NCBI GenBank assembly: GCA_001899005.1
Contig: MKUW01000006.1
Location: forward strand, 124,001 to 188,000
DNA from: Chloroflexi bacterium 44-23
GTDB lineage: Bacteria > Chloroflexota > Anaerolineae > Anaerolineales > Anaerolineaceae
Reading direction: 5' to 3'
DNA length: 64,000 nucleotides
Position numbers and translations under genes: made by a program. Shown in pieces: positions 1-8,840 of this stretch. The notes under the pieces were generated by a model that saw only the letters and a program-made list of their open reading frames with translations, was not told the DNA's origin and made no database searches. The stretch's first letter is position 1; each line of letters begins with the position of its first letter.

Positions 1-258
1 AAACCAAAATTCCGAAGTCAGGGACTGGGAGCTTTGTTACTTACCGCAGCAGAATCGGATGTGCAGCAAATTGGTTTTCATGAAATGACTCTGATCGTTT
101 CCAAAGTGAATGAACGCGCAATTCAATTCTACCAACAACACGGATATCGGATTACTGCACCCGAACGCGGTGAATGGGTCTATCGAGATCATAATAATGA
201 ACGCCACAAAGTCGTAGACCCAGGATGGAAAATGGTTAAAGTATTAAGAAGGTACTAA
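1..258 (+). CDS. GNAT-family N-acetyltransferase, C-terminal part (runs off left edge)
   Basis: The frame is open from base 1 to the TAA at 256-258, so the start lies outside the window. The first residues read KFRSQGLGALLL, which matches the GNAT motif A (R/Q-x-x-G-x-G/A) that binds the acetyl-CoA pyrophosphate. It is followed about 30 residues later by the motif B region with N-x-x-A-x-x-F-Y-x-x-x-G-Y. GNAT enzymes transfer an acetyl group to an amine, but nothing visible here indicates the substrate. About 85 residues are present, roughly the C-terminal half of a typical 150-180 aa GNAT protein. Internal TTG or ATG codons should not be taken as the start, because the motif extends upstream of them. 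Confidence 0.8.
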   Translation, partial: KPKFRSQGLGALLLTAAESDVQQIGFHEMTLIVSKVNERAIQFYQQHGYRITAPERGEWVYRDHNNERHKVVDPGWKMVKVLRRY

Positions 259-377
259 CACTTACGGCTTCGACATCCCATTAATTCCGATGGGTTCCGC
301 TTACAAATTAAGCAAGTTCACACTCAATTATAATACCGGAGAATACCACTCTGACTGCGCGCAAATTTCTTGATACC

Positions 378-386
378 TGATATAAT
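378..386 (+). promoter_or_regulatory. Possible extended -10 promoter upstream of the EF-G-like gene
   Basis: The sequence TGATATAAT has a consensus -10 hexamer at 381-386 and a TG dinucleotide just upstream. It lies about 100 bases before the ATG at 488. No convincing -35 box is visible, so this is a weak assignment. Confidence 0.35.
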
Positions 387-487
387 TGAACAGGTTTTAA
401 GAAATTATATAGATTATTATGCCTAAATTCTCACACTATTCGGGGATCATCAGGCAATAAAAAAAATTCTTAAGAAGGGTACGGTTC

Positions 488-2554
488 ATGAAAGAATATA
501 AATCTGATTCAATCCGTAATATCACTTTGGCATCACATTCCGGTGCCGGGAAAACGATACTTGGCGAAGCTTTATTGTTTATTACCGGCGCAAATAATCG
601 TATGGGAAAGATTGAAGATGGTTCAACAACATCCGATTTCGATGAGGAAGAACAGCGGCGTAATATTTCAATTTATACAACCGTTCTTCCGGTTGAATAT
701 AAAGATGTAAAAATCAATATTCTTGACACCCCCGGATACACTGATTTTCTTGGTGAAGAAATCAGCGCATTACGGGTTTCGGATGGTGCGATTATCATGG
801 TGGATGCAGTTGCCGGGATTGAAGTTGGTACCGAGCTGGCTTGGAGCTATTCTGGCGATTTCAATATTCCTCGTTTCGTCTTAATTAATAAAATGGATCG
901 AGATAACGCCAATTACCATAAGATTTTTAATGCATTCCAGGAAATGACGGATGTGCGTTTAATTCCAATTCAACTTCCAATGGGTGAACAAGCCGATTTC
1001 AAAGGTATCATCGATTTGATTTCTATGAAAGCGTTTGAAGGAGTCGGCAATGATGTGATCGAGATTCCTGCAGAATTTAAAGAGGCTGCGGAAGAAGCTC
1101 ATATGGCTCTGGTCGAAGCTGCCGCTGAAGGGAAAGATTCATTGATGGAAAAATTCTTTGAGGTAGGCACATTGGAGCCAAAGGAAATTACCCAGGGTTT
1201 GAAAGAAGTCATCAAGAATGGATCTTTTGTACCGGTATTGGTCTCTTCCGCCTCACACCAAATTGGTCTGATTCCGTTGCTCAACAGTATCATTGATTTG
1301 ATGCCTTCACCAGTTGAAGCTGGACCATACAAAGCGATCGATAAAGATGGCAATGAAATTGAACTTCAATCAGAAGATTCCGGACCACTGGCAGCCTATG
1401 TATGGAAAACAACTGCAGATCCCTTCGTAGGTAAACAAACTTACTTCAGAGTTTATTCCGGGTTGTTTAACTCTGATAGTCGTGTTTGGAATCAGGACAA
1501 GGGTTTGGAAGAGCGAATTGGAACGGTTAGCATTCCACGTGGAAAAGAAGCCATAAATGTAAAAACAATTCACGCCGGTGATATCGCAGTTGTACCTAAA
1601 CTCTCTGAGACTGTGACTGGTAATACACTTGGTGATAAATCTACACCCATTAAGCTTCCTTCTGCAAAATATCCGAATGCCTTGTATCGGGTTGCAGTGA
1701 CGCCTAAAACTCAGGCCGACTCAGCGAAAATCAGCACAGTGCTTACCCGTCTGTGTGAGGAAGATATGACCCTTTCTTGGGAAAATGACAGCACTACCCG
1801 TCAGACCGTTTTGCAAGGCATGGGTGACCAACATATTGACGTAGCAGTACGGCGCGCATCAACCAAATTTCAATTAAACATCAACATTGCCGAACCAAGG
1901 GTTCCTTATAAAGAGACTATCACAAAAGAAGGTGTGGGAGTCTATCGCCATAAGAAACAAACCGGAGGCTCCGGTCAATTTGGAGAGGTGCATCTCAAAG
2001 TAATGCCGCATGAAGGTGAATTTGAAATGACCTGGGATGTGTTCGGCGGTGCAATATCAAATTCGTATGCTTCTTCTATTCAAAAAGGAATTCTTAGCAC
2101 CATGAAAGATGGCATTATTGCTGGCTATCCCGTCTATGGTGCCAAAGTATCAGTTTATGATGGCAAAGAACATCCCGTCGATTCGAAACCTGTCGCCTTT
2201 GAAATTGCAGGTCGGGAAGCCTTTAAAATTGCATTCCAGGATGCAGGACCAGTCCTCATGGAACCAATTATGACTGTTAAGGTAACAGTGCCTGAGCCGA
2301 ATATGGGCGATATCATGGGGGACTTAAACACCAGGCGCGCGCGTGTGCAAGGTATGGATGCCGACCATGGCCGTTCTATCGTTATCGCCCAGGTTCCTTT
2401 GGCCGAAATGCTGCGATATACTACTCAGCTACGTTCATTAACTGGCGGACGAGGTATTTTCGATATGGAATTTGATCACTTTGAACGTGTTCCTGCCCAT
2501 CTGCAACAGGAAATCATCGAAGAACACAAACGTCAACTGGAAGAAAAAGAATAA
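488..2554 (+). CDS. fusA: Elongation factor G-like translational GTPase
   Basis: This 688-aa protein has the length and layout of EF-G: an N-terminal GTPase domain (about residues 8-275), domain II, and the III-V region with the R-x-R-R-A-R-V-Q-G-M segment near the C terminus. G motifs are visible: P-loop SHSGAGKT, G3 DTPGYTDF and G4 NKMD. The P-loop reads SGAGKT instead of the IDAGKT of canonical EF-G. That is a mark of the EF-G-like paralogue group (FusA2/EF-G-2) rather than the housekeeping factor. The ATG is preceded by AAGAAGGG. It appears to be monocistronic, with a strong terminator right after it. Its exact role (translocation, recycling or other ribosome work) cannot be told from sequence. 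The symbol names the family only. Confidence 0.88.
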   Translation: MKEYKSDSIRNITLASHSGAGKTILGEALLFITGANNRMGKIEDGSTTSDFDEEEQRRNISIYTTVLPVEYKDVKINILDTPGYTDFLGEEISALRVSDGAIIMVDAVAGIEVGTELAWSYSGDFNIPRFVLINKMDRDNANYHKIFNAFQEMTDVRLIPIQLPMGEQADFKGIIDLISMKAFEGVGNDVIEIPAEFKEAAEEAHMALVEAAAEGKDSLMEKFFEVGTLEPKEITQGLKEVIKNGSFVPVLVSSASHQIGLIPLLNSIIDLMPSPVEAGPYKAIDKDGNEIELQSEDSGPLAAYVWKTTADPFVGKQTYFRVYSGLFNSDSRVWNQDKGLEERIGTVSIPRGKEAINVKTIHAGDIAVVPKLSETVTGNTLGDKSTPIKLPSAKYPNALYRVAVTPKTQADSAKISTVLTRLCEEDMTLSWENDSTTRQTVLQGMGDQHIDVAVRRASTKFQLNINIAEPRVPYKETITKEGVGVYRHKKQTGGSGQFGEVHLKVMPHEGEFEMTWDVFGGAISNSYASSIQKGILSTMKDGIIAGYPVYGAKVSVYDGKEHPVDSKPVAFEIAGREAFKIAFQDAGPVLMEPIMTVKVTVPEPNMGDIMGDLNTRRARVQGMDADHGRSIVIAQVPLAEMLRYTTQLRSLTGGRGIFDMEFDHFERVPAHLQQEIIEEHKRQLEEKE

Positions 2555-2573
2555 GCAAGAACTAACTAATAAT

Positions 2574-2608
2574 AACCCCTGAATGAAACTTTTCAGGGGT
2601 TGTTTTTT
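2574..2608 (+). terminator. Rho-independent terminator of the EF-G-like gene
   Basis: A 10-bp perfect stem (AACCCCTGAA / TTCAGGGGTT) with an 8-base loop is followed by GTTTTTT. It begins about 20 bases after the TAA. Confidence 0.9.
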
Positions 2609-2677
2609 ATAAATTTGTTGCTTGTATTAATAGAACATTCGTGCTATTATTGCCAAATCAAGATATTGGAGGCATTC

Positions 2678-3283
2678 ATGGTACACCCGGGAAAATTTTT
2701 AATCATGGCTTTATTGGCTGGTATCACATTTCTTATCCTTTTTGCGACACATGTTGCAATGCCGTTCTCAATTGTTTCGGCTTCTTCAGCCACAGAAGCC
2801 AAATCAGCTCCCATTCAGGCGATTACTGAAAAACCTGTTTCACAGTCGGACAGAACGGAAAGCACGACTTGCGGTATTTCAAATTCATATCCCCAGGAAG
2901 TTCACGTTTGGTGTGGTTTGATTCAATTTTCAGCTGAGAAATATCAGCTGGATGCGAATTTGCTAGCCGCTGTAATTTTACAGGAATCTGGAGGTCAAGC
3001 GGATGCTTATAGTTCCTCCGGCGCGGTTGGCTTGATGCAGGTCATGCCCCGTGATGGCATTGCCACCAATTTTCAATGTGTCAATGGGCCATGTTTCTCA
3101 AACCGTCCTAGCATGAATGAATTGTTTGATCCCGCTTTCAATATTGAATTTGGAAGTAAAATGTTAACAAATCTTTTCAATCGTCACGGCAATTGGCGTG
3201 ATGCTCTAAAAGCCTATGGGCCGATGGACGTGGGTTATCAATATGCCGATTTGGTAATGAGTATTTATCAAAATTATCAATGA
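2678..3283 (+). CDS. Secreted lytic transglycosylase (SLT domain)
   Basis: This 201-aa exported murein hydrolase begins with a signal or anchor segment (about residues 6-35). A goose-lysozyme/SLT fold follows, with the catalytic-glutamate motif ILQESGG and the downstream S-S-G-A-V-G-L-M-Q-V-M-P signature. A C-terminal A-Y-G-P repeat-like segment resembles the end of Slt domains. Such enzymes cleave the glycan strand of peptidoglycan to 1,6-anhydromuropeptides in the cell wall. The ATG at 2678 was chosen because GGAGG lies 6 bases upstream. An upstream extension would run into the preceding terminator and is unlikely. The lipoprotein at 3300 follows after 16 bases. Confidence 0.85.
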   Translation: MVHPGKFLIMALLAGITFLILFATHVAMPFSIVSASSATEAKSAPIQAITEKPVSQSDRTESTTCGISNSYPQEVHVWCGLIQFSAEKYQLDANLLAAVILQESGGQADAYSSSGAVGLMQVMPRDGIATNFQCVNGPCFSNRPSMNELFDPAFNIEFGSKMLTNLFNRHGNWRDALKAYGPMDVGYQYADLVMSIYQNYQ

Positions 3284-3299
3284 AAATAAACATTTATTT

Positions 3300-3719
3300 A
3301 TGAAGAAATCACACTTCACATGCTTTTTTCTATTATTGCTGATGTTATTCCTGGCAGCTTGTACGCCTGTGGATTTACGCAGCCAAACAAGCACCTCTCT
3401 CCAAATCGAATTTGACGGTAAAAATTGCCTACCGCTCGAATCGATTGTTCCTCCTCGTGAGGACATACAAGTGCAAATCTCAAACAGCGGCCAGATTGGC
3501 ATTACCTGGATAATTGCTATCCCGCCCTTCAATCCCAGTTTACCGACAAACGAGAGCACAAGTATCATTTTTTCAAAATTTATTGCTTCCGGTACAACCG
3601 AAACCACACAATTTAAGAGCCCGGCTCTACCGGCGCGTTATGATACATTTTGTATTCTTGAAAACCCCGAACAGGCTGTAATGTTGCAATACCTTTTGGT
3701 CGTACGTCCGGACGATTAG
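3300..3719 (+). CDS. Small lipoprotein of unknown function
   Basis: This 139-aa protein has a clear lipoprotein signal: positively charged MKKSH, a hydrophobic stretch and the lipobox LAAC with the Cys at about residue 21. The mature part is beta-rich. It has the look of a small immunoglobulin-like or cupredoxin-like sandwich, but lacks an obvious copper site. It starts 16 bases after the lytic transglycosylase and is probably co-transcribed. No good Shine-Dalgarno sequence is visible. Function is unknown; export and lipid anchoring are the supported statements. Confidence 0.7.
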   Translation: MKKSHFTCFFLLLLMLFLAACTPVDLRSQTSTSLQIEFDGKNCLPLESIVPPREDIQVQISNSGQIGITWIIAIPPFNPSLPTNESTSIIFSKFIASGTTETTQFKSPALPARYDTFCILENPEQAVMLQYLLVVRPDD

Positions 3720-3807
3720 GAAATTTACTTCGACCTACAATTTAGACTTATAGCCGGAACAGGGTATCAAATGGGATTTTTTTTCTTTCCAAGCGCGACA
3801 ATAATGG

Positions 3808-3813
3808 TATAAT
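3808..3813 (+). promoter_or_regulatory. -10 box of the tRNA-Gly promoter
   Basis: TATAAT lies 12 bases before the tRNA 5' end. No clear -35 box is seen at the usual distance. Confidence 0.6.
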
Positions 3814-3825
3814 TGCGTTCGTTAA

Positions 3826-3897
3826 GCGGGAGTCGCCAAGTGGTAAGGCATCAGCCTTCCAAGCTGATATTCGCGGGTTCGAATCCCGTCTCCCGCT
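3826..3897 (+). tRNA. tRNA-Gly (anticodon TCC)
   Basis: A 72-base cloverleaf with acceptor stem GCGGGAG/CTCCCGC, D arm GCC..GGC, anticodon stem TCAGC/GCTGA with loop CTTCCAA (anticodon TCC), and T loop TTCGAAT. CCA is not encoded. It stands alone in the genome region. Confidence 0.97.
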
Positions 3898-3999
3898 CTA
3901 AGAAAAAAATAAATTCTGGTCTGGAAATAACAAGATCCCAGTCCAAAATGGGTTATTGATCGATTCAGTCTAAATTTTGTTCAAATTACAAATGTACTT

Positions 4000-5325
4000 T
4001 TATCTAATGACCGGTACCAGAATGGTGTAAACCGCCTGATAAACCTGGTTATCGGTCTGAATAGTATCATCCAATTCACCGCCGATGATGTAAAGGCGGG
4101 TTTCAGAAGGTAAAACTGCCGGAAAGGCACCTATCGGTTGCGGTGGTTGGTCAATTTCTACCCACTCATCACTTACCGGCAAATATTGCACAATCGGAAG
4201 TGGCTCACCGGTCTCATTTGTTCCGCCAGCAATATAAACCATATCTGCTAGCACGCTGATCCCCATGCCATATCGTGCGAATGGCATTGCTTTTGCCTCT
4301 TCCCAGGGATCGTCTCCATTCAATTTGCGTTGCGGGAAAAATTGGTAATGCCAATCCAAGACCCCATTTTCATTGATACCACCAAAAAGATGGATGACGC
4401 CATTCACTACTGCCACGCTCAAATCAGCACATTTTTTTGGCATCGAGCCAAATTTTTCCCATGTATCTCCTACCGGGTTATACACCCAAACATCGGATTG
4501 AAAGCCAATTCCATCCCAGCCGCCGAACAAGAATATTTTTCCTTCAAATGCAACCAGACCATAGCGACTTATGGGATGAGGAAAAATTGCACGTGTTTCC
4601 CAGCTGCTTTCCCTGGGGTCGTAGATTTCTAAATCAGCAATTACCTGATTTTCTGAATTAATCCCACCAGGAATATATATTTTCTCACCCAGAGCCGCTG
4701 CCTGAATGTGACTAACCGGCTTTGGTTTTTTCGCACCTAACGACCAGGAATTCTCATCGATATTGAAAATTAGAACATCAGGGTTGGTGCCTGAAGAATT
4801 AATTCCTCCGAAAAGATAAAACGAACGTTCATATCGGAGCGCTGCCATATTTTTTAAACCTGTTGCCAAGGGAGTTAACATTTCCCAACGACGAGCTGCA
4901 GATGTTGTGGCCGCAATGGTATTGACTTGGGCTGCCCGTTGGTTGATTTGGGCATTGTTCCATAAAAGGAAAGCCGTAGCCAAAATAAGCAAAGCAGCGG
5001 CTGAAATAAGCACGTAAAGCCAGGGACTGCGCTTGTTTTTTAAGTCAGATTCGGCTATTAAGCCGGAAAAGTTGTCGGGTTCTTCTTCAATGAAAGCCGA
5101 TGCATTTAAATTCTTGGGAGATTCAACCCAACCCCTGCTGATGGCTGCCATTGTCGCCTCGGTTCGTGAGACCACATTCAACTTGGTAAATATATTGCGG
5201 AGATGCACTTTTACAGTATTGGGGCTGATCACCAATATTTGAGCGATTTCTTTGTTACTCGCCCCCGTAGCCACCAACCGAATAATGTCAATTTCTCGTT
5301 CACTCAGCTCTAAATCTTCATTCAT
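4000..5325 (-). CDS. LuxR-type HTH protein with membrane anchor and Kelch repeats
   Basis: This 441-aa protein has three parts. Residues about 5-65 are a LuxR/GerE helix-turn-helix (L-S-x-R-E..., N-K-E-I-A..., S-x-N-T-V-K-V-H). Residues about 102-122 form a single transmembrane helix, after a charged linker. Residues about 145-430 hold repeated Kelch motifs (GG followed by spaced Y and W), enough for a beta-propeller. The topology suggests a cytoplasmic DNA-binding head and an extracytoplasmic propeller, like a ToxR-style one-component membrane regulator. No receiver or kinase domain is present. The target genes and the ligand are unknown. It is convergent with the tRNA-Gly gene, and its upstream side faces a long gene-free gap. 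Confidence 0.8.
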   Translation of the reverse strand: MNEDLELSEREIDIIRLVATGASNKEIAQILVISPNTVKVHLRNIFTKLNVVSRTEATMAAISRGWVESPKNLNASAFIEEEPDNFSGLIAESDLKNKRSPWLYVLISAAALLILATAFLLWNNAQINQRAAQVNTIAATTSAARRWEMLTPLATGLKNMAALRYERSFYLFGGINSSGTNPDVLIFNIDENSWSLGAKKPKPVSHIQAAALGEKIYIPGGINSENQVIADLEIYDPRESSWETRAIFPHPISRYGLVAFEGKIFLFGGWDGIGFQSDVWVYNPVGDTWEKFGSMPKKCADLSVAVVNGVIHLFGGINENGVLDWHYQFFPQRKLNGDDPWEEAKAMPFARYGMGISVLADMVYIAGGTNETGEPLPIVQYLPVSDEWVEIDQPPQPIGAFPAVLPSETRLYIIGGELDDTIQTDNQVYQAVYTILVPVIR

Positions 5326-6209
5326 TAAAAATATTATAATCTAGACCAAAAATTTATCAGCCCGTTATTGCTTTTTGTTGAAAACTGATAAGTTGAAAAA
5401 TAATATATCAAACTGGTCGCGCTATTGAGGCTGCGCAAAATGATCTGCGGATGAATGGTGATGATTTTCCAACGATCGAGTTGATTTTTCAAGGTCATTG
5501 CACTAAGAAGTGCCGGTATCGTAGGTTCATAGTGCGCCAATGGTATGGTGCTTTACAAACTAACTTGAGAAAAAAAGTCAAAAGGCCTTCCTCCCGAGGG
5601 GTATGATGATTCTTACACTCGAAATCTTTCGTAAGAGCTAAACATCCGAAAAACCATCCCGTCCTGTAAAAACACACCCAGCGCGGATACCTTTCCCATC
5701 AGCCGACTACTCCAACCCATTCCATAAATAAATGGCAATTTGGCGCCTTACAGCCATACCTACGACTGTCCTGTATTGAGCAATATTATATCATCCTCAA
5801 ATACCGCCTTTCGGTGGTTTAGCCGGTTCTTGCAATGACATTTATCCATCCTTTATCCCTTTCAAATGAAGTATCAAAATAGAAAAAAGAATTAATTTAG
5901 AGAATTCTCCGAGGATTAACCATAACGAATCTGATCTCAAGGTGTTGCTGTACTAAATGAATTCATTCTCAAAGAAATTGGTGGAATATTCGTTGGTTAA
6001 AAAATGAAAAGTTGCTTTATAATACTTTAGGAATTTCTCACGGTTTATTTATAGCCAAACGTTTTTTTTCAAAGCCGCGCATATAAACACTTTTACTCGG
6101 CGTTATTTGTGTGTAAGGAGGTGGAGACCTATTTTTTTATAAAAAGTAAGGTCGTTTTTTCTTAAATTCTATATCCGGATTATTGACACAACCACAAAGG
6201 AGAAGGTTC
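5326..6209. other. 880-base intergenic gap with no recognisable gene
   Basis: No open frame here has family-like sequence or a good ribosome binding site. Visible elements are: a minus-strand TATAAT (ATTATA at 5785-5790) facing the Kelch gene; a small hairpin ACCGCC-TTTC-GGTGGT near 5803-5818; a T-rich tract on the minus strand near 5570; and a plus-strand TATAAT at 6018-6023, about 190 bases before the BMP lipoprotein. That leader could hold an RNA element, but no known riboswitch consensus (including purine) was recognised. Confidence 0.5.
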
Positions 6210-7232
6210 ATGAAATATTTACGTTTCTTTATTGTTTTTGCGCTTTGTATAACAGTTGTTCTATCAGCCTGTACCCCAACAGCAGCACCAACAGTGAAAC
6301 CAGAACAAGCAACCGAACTTCCATTATTTTATGGTGCTTATGCCACTCCGATCGAGGAACCCTGGGATGGTGTCATCCATGTTGCCTTACAAAAAGCAGC
6401 CGATGAAGGAAAAATCCGGTATGAATATACTGATGATATCGGTTATTCTGGTGATATGGAACGGGTTTTGCGTGAAATTGCTGAAGACAAGAAACCCGCG
6501 GCCATATTTGGTGACGCATTTGGAAACGAGGAAGCCGTTCGACGGGTTGGCCCTGAATATCCAGAAATCGCCTTTGTCTTCGGCTCAGGCTTGGGTCCTT
6601 CAGAACCAAATGTTGCTGTTTTTGACAATTGGATTCATGAACCCGCTTATTTAAGCGGTATGTTGGCTGGTGGAATGACAAAAACCAATATTATTGGCAT
6701 GGTTGGCGCCCACCCTGTTCCTGAAGTGAACCGCCTCGCCAATGCTTTTATTGAAGGTGTTAAGGAAGTCAACCCGGATGCCAAAGTGCTTATCTCCTTC
6801 ATCAATAGCTGGTTTGATCCTGCCGCTGCCAAAGAAGCTGCTTTAGCGCAAATCGATGCTGGTGCAGACATCTTGTTTGCTGAACGGTTTGGTGTTATTG
6901 AAGCTGCGGTTGGAAAAGGGCTTTACTCCTTTGGTAACATGAGTGACCAGTATGAGCTCGGTCCGAGTTCGGTTATCACCGGTCCAGTCTGGAATATGAC
7001 TCCGACTGTTGATTATGTCATTAAGCAGGTCAATTCCGGATCTTTCACCGCCATGGACCTAAAAGATTTCAGCATGGTTGCCAAGGGCGGAGCCTACTTA
7101 GCTGATTTCCATGGAATGGAATCCAATATTCCTGCCGATCTATTAGCCAGAGTACAATCTCGTGAAAAAGAAATTAAAGACGGGCTTTTCCGCGTAAATA
7201 TTTCTGAAGAAGCCCCTGCCGGAGCACAATAA
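6210..7232 (+). CDS. BMP-family ABC transporter substrate-binding lipoprotein
   Basis: This 340-aa lipoprotein has the lipobox LSAC at about residues 17-20. The mature domain is of the Bmp/PnrA type (Med, basic membrane protein), which binds nucleosides or related purines at the outer face of the membrane. Typical segments are the E-P-A-Y-L-S-G-M-L-A-G region and N-S-W-F-D-P-A-A-A-K-E-A-A. The ATG at 6210 follows AAAGGAGAAGG, which favours it over the upstream frame extension. It heads an importer operon with an ATPase of two nucleotide-binding domains and two permeases, the usual composition of the PnrA/Nup class. The exact substrate is inferred from family only. Confidence 0.88.
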   Translation: MKYLRFFIVFALCITVVLSACTPTAAPTVKPEQATELPLFYGAYATPIEEPWDGVIHVALQKAADEGKIRYEYTDDIGYSGDMERVLREIAEDKKPAAIFGDAFGNEEAVRRVGPEYPEIAFVFGSGLGPSEPNVAVFDNWIHEPAYLSGMLAGGMTKTNIIGMVGAHPVPEVNRLANAFIEGVKEVNPDAKVLISFINSWFDPAAAKEAALAQIDAGADILFAERFGVIEAAVGKGLYSFGNMSDQYELGPSSVITGPVWNMTPTVDYVIKQVNSGSFTAMDLKDFSMVAKGGAYLADFHGMESNIPADLLARVQSREKEIKDGLFRVNISEEAPAGAQ

Positions 7233-7339
7233 TCGACGCTCTCTCTGCCAGAGATTTCATTATAATTTTGGCACCTCATAAATGATCATTGAGTACTCCC
7301 CTTAACCGCTCAACAAGGGGAGTACTTTCCGGAGAAAAC

Positions 7340-8836
7340 ATGAATGTTGTGGAGATGAACGCGATCACCAAATATTTTGGTGAAATGGTCGCTAATGACC
7401 ATGTTGATTTTGATCTCCGTAAAGGTGAAATTCACGCTCTTTTAGGTGAGAATGGCGCGGGAAAAACTACCCTGATGCGGATTTTATACGGTCTTTACAA
7501 GCAAGATTCTGGGGGAGTTCAGATTAATGGCAAGGCAGTTCAAATCAATTCTCCCAAGGATTCCATTGCAAATAATATCGGGATGGTGACACAACACTTC
7601 GCTCTGGTACCTCCTATGACTGTCGCTGAAAATGTTATTCTTGGCCATACCAATCGTTTTGTACTGGATTATGATGCTGCTGAAAGTAGCGTGGCTGATG
7701 CAGCCAGAAAATATGGCTTGGATATCAATCCAAGAGCCATGGTCCGCCACCTTTCCGTTGGCCAACGTCAACGCGTGGAGATTTTGAAAGCTTTATACCG
7801 AAACTCCAGGGTTTTGATTCTCGATGAGCCAACTGCAGTCTTAATCCCGCAGGAAGTTGATGTCCTTTTTGAGACTTTACGAAAATTAGTCGATGATGGT
7901 TTAAGTGTAGTGTTTATCAGTCACAAATTGGATGAAGTTACAAATATTACCAATCGAATAACGATTTTACGCGATGGTAAATCTATCGGTACTGTTGATA
8001 CTTGCGATATGAGTCACAATCAATTGGCTGCCTTGATGATCAGGCAAGCATCTTTTCATGTTAACAACAAAATAGCTGAAATAAAAAAATCCAGATCTCT
8101 TTTGAATATTAAAAGCCTATCTGCTCTGGATGACCAGGGCTTACCTGCCTTGCGAGATATTAATCTAACCGTTCATACTGGAGAAATTTTAGGAATCGCA
8201 GGGGTGAGCGGAAATGGCCAAAAGCAGCTGGCCGAAACTTTGTGCGGTGTCCGGAATTGCACAGAGGGTGAAATAAAGCTGGATGGCATCACATTGAATG
8301 GAAAAACGGCTGGGGAATTTACAACCAGCGGAATGGGACGAATTCCCGAAGATCGTTTAGAGGGTGTGGTAGGTGAACTGACTGTGCAGGAAAATCTGGC
8401 GCTTGAACATTTATACCAATTTTCAAATAAAGGGTTTCTTAACCACAAAGCAATTCAAAAGCACGCCAACGAGCTAATCGTACAATATCAAATCAAAGCC
8501 CGTCCAGGCGACCGTATTCGCACGCTCTCAGGTGGAAATGTCCAGAAAGTGCTTCTTGCACGTGTTCTCTCAACTCAGCCTAAGATTGTGATTGCACCCC
8601 AACCCACTCGTGGTTTGGATGTTGGCGCAGCTGATTATGTGCGCCAACAACTGTTAGAGCAACGAAACCGGGGAGCGGGTGTAATTCTGATCTCAGAAGA
8701 TCTGGATGAAATCCTGGCGCTTTCAGACCGAATCGCCGTCATGTACGAAGGAAAAATTGTTGGGGTTTTAGATGCTTCCGAGGCAAATCCGGAACGCTTG
8801 GGGTTATTGATGTCCGGCGCTGTAAAGGAAATGTGA
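7340..8836 (+). CDS. ABC transporter ATP-binding protein, two nucleotide-binding domains (nucleoside/sugar type)
   Basis: This 498-aa protein energises uptake of the ligand delivered by the Bmp lipoprotein. The first domain (about residues 5-245) has Walker A GENGAGKTT, signature LSVGQ and Walker B VLILDEPT. The second (about 255-490) has the degenerate P-loop GVSGNGQKQ, signature LSGGN and IVIAPQPTRGLD in place of a standard Walker B. This intact-plus-degenerate pattern is normal for the RbsA/YufO-type family. The ATG at 7340 follows CCGGAGAA; an in-frame upstream extension lacks a good start. The permease begins 4 bases downstream. Confidence 0.92.
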   Translation: MNVVEMNAITKYFGEMVANDHVDFDLRKGEIHALLGENGAGKTTLMRILYGLYKQDSGGVQINGKAVQINSPKDSIANNIGMVTQHFALVPPMTVAENVILGHTNRFVLDYDAAESSVADAARKYGLDINPRAMVRHLSVGQRQRVEILKALYRNSRVLILDEPTAVLIPQEVDVLFETLRKLVDDGLSVVFISHKLDEVTNITNRITILRDGKSIGTVDTCDMSHNQLAALMIRQASFHVNNKIAEIKKSRSLLNIKSLSALDDQGLPALRDINLTVHTGEILGIAGVSGNGQKQLAETLCGVRNCTEGEIKLDGITLNGKTAGEFTTSGMGRIPEDRLEGVVGELTVQENLALEHLYQFSNKGFLNHKAIQKHANELIVQYQIKARPGDRIRTLSGGNVQKVLLARVLSTQPKIVIAPQPTRGLDVGAADYVRQQLLEQRNRGAGVILISEDLDEILALSDRIAVMYEGKIVGVLDASEANPERLGLLMSGAVKEM

Positions 8837-8840
8837 GCCC

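Noticed and set aside
2600..2677. A longer N terminus of the lytic transglycosylase
   Set aside because: It would begin inside the terminator of the preceding gene, and the ATG at 2678 has a good GGAGG and signal peptide.
5495..5677. A 60-aa minus-strand frame in the long gap, as a gene or gene remnant
   Set aside because: The translation shows no recognisable motif or codon pattern, and no ribosome binding site precedes it.
6023..6209. A purine riboswitch in the leader of the BMP importer operon
   Set aside because: The conserved core sequences of purine, preQ1 and related riboswitches were not found. Only short weak hairpins are seen.
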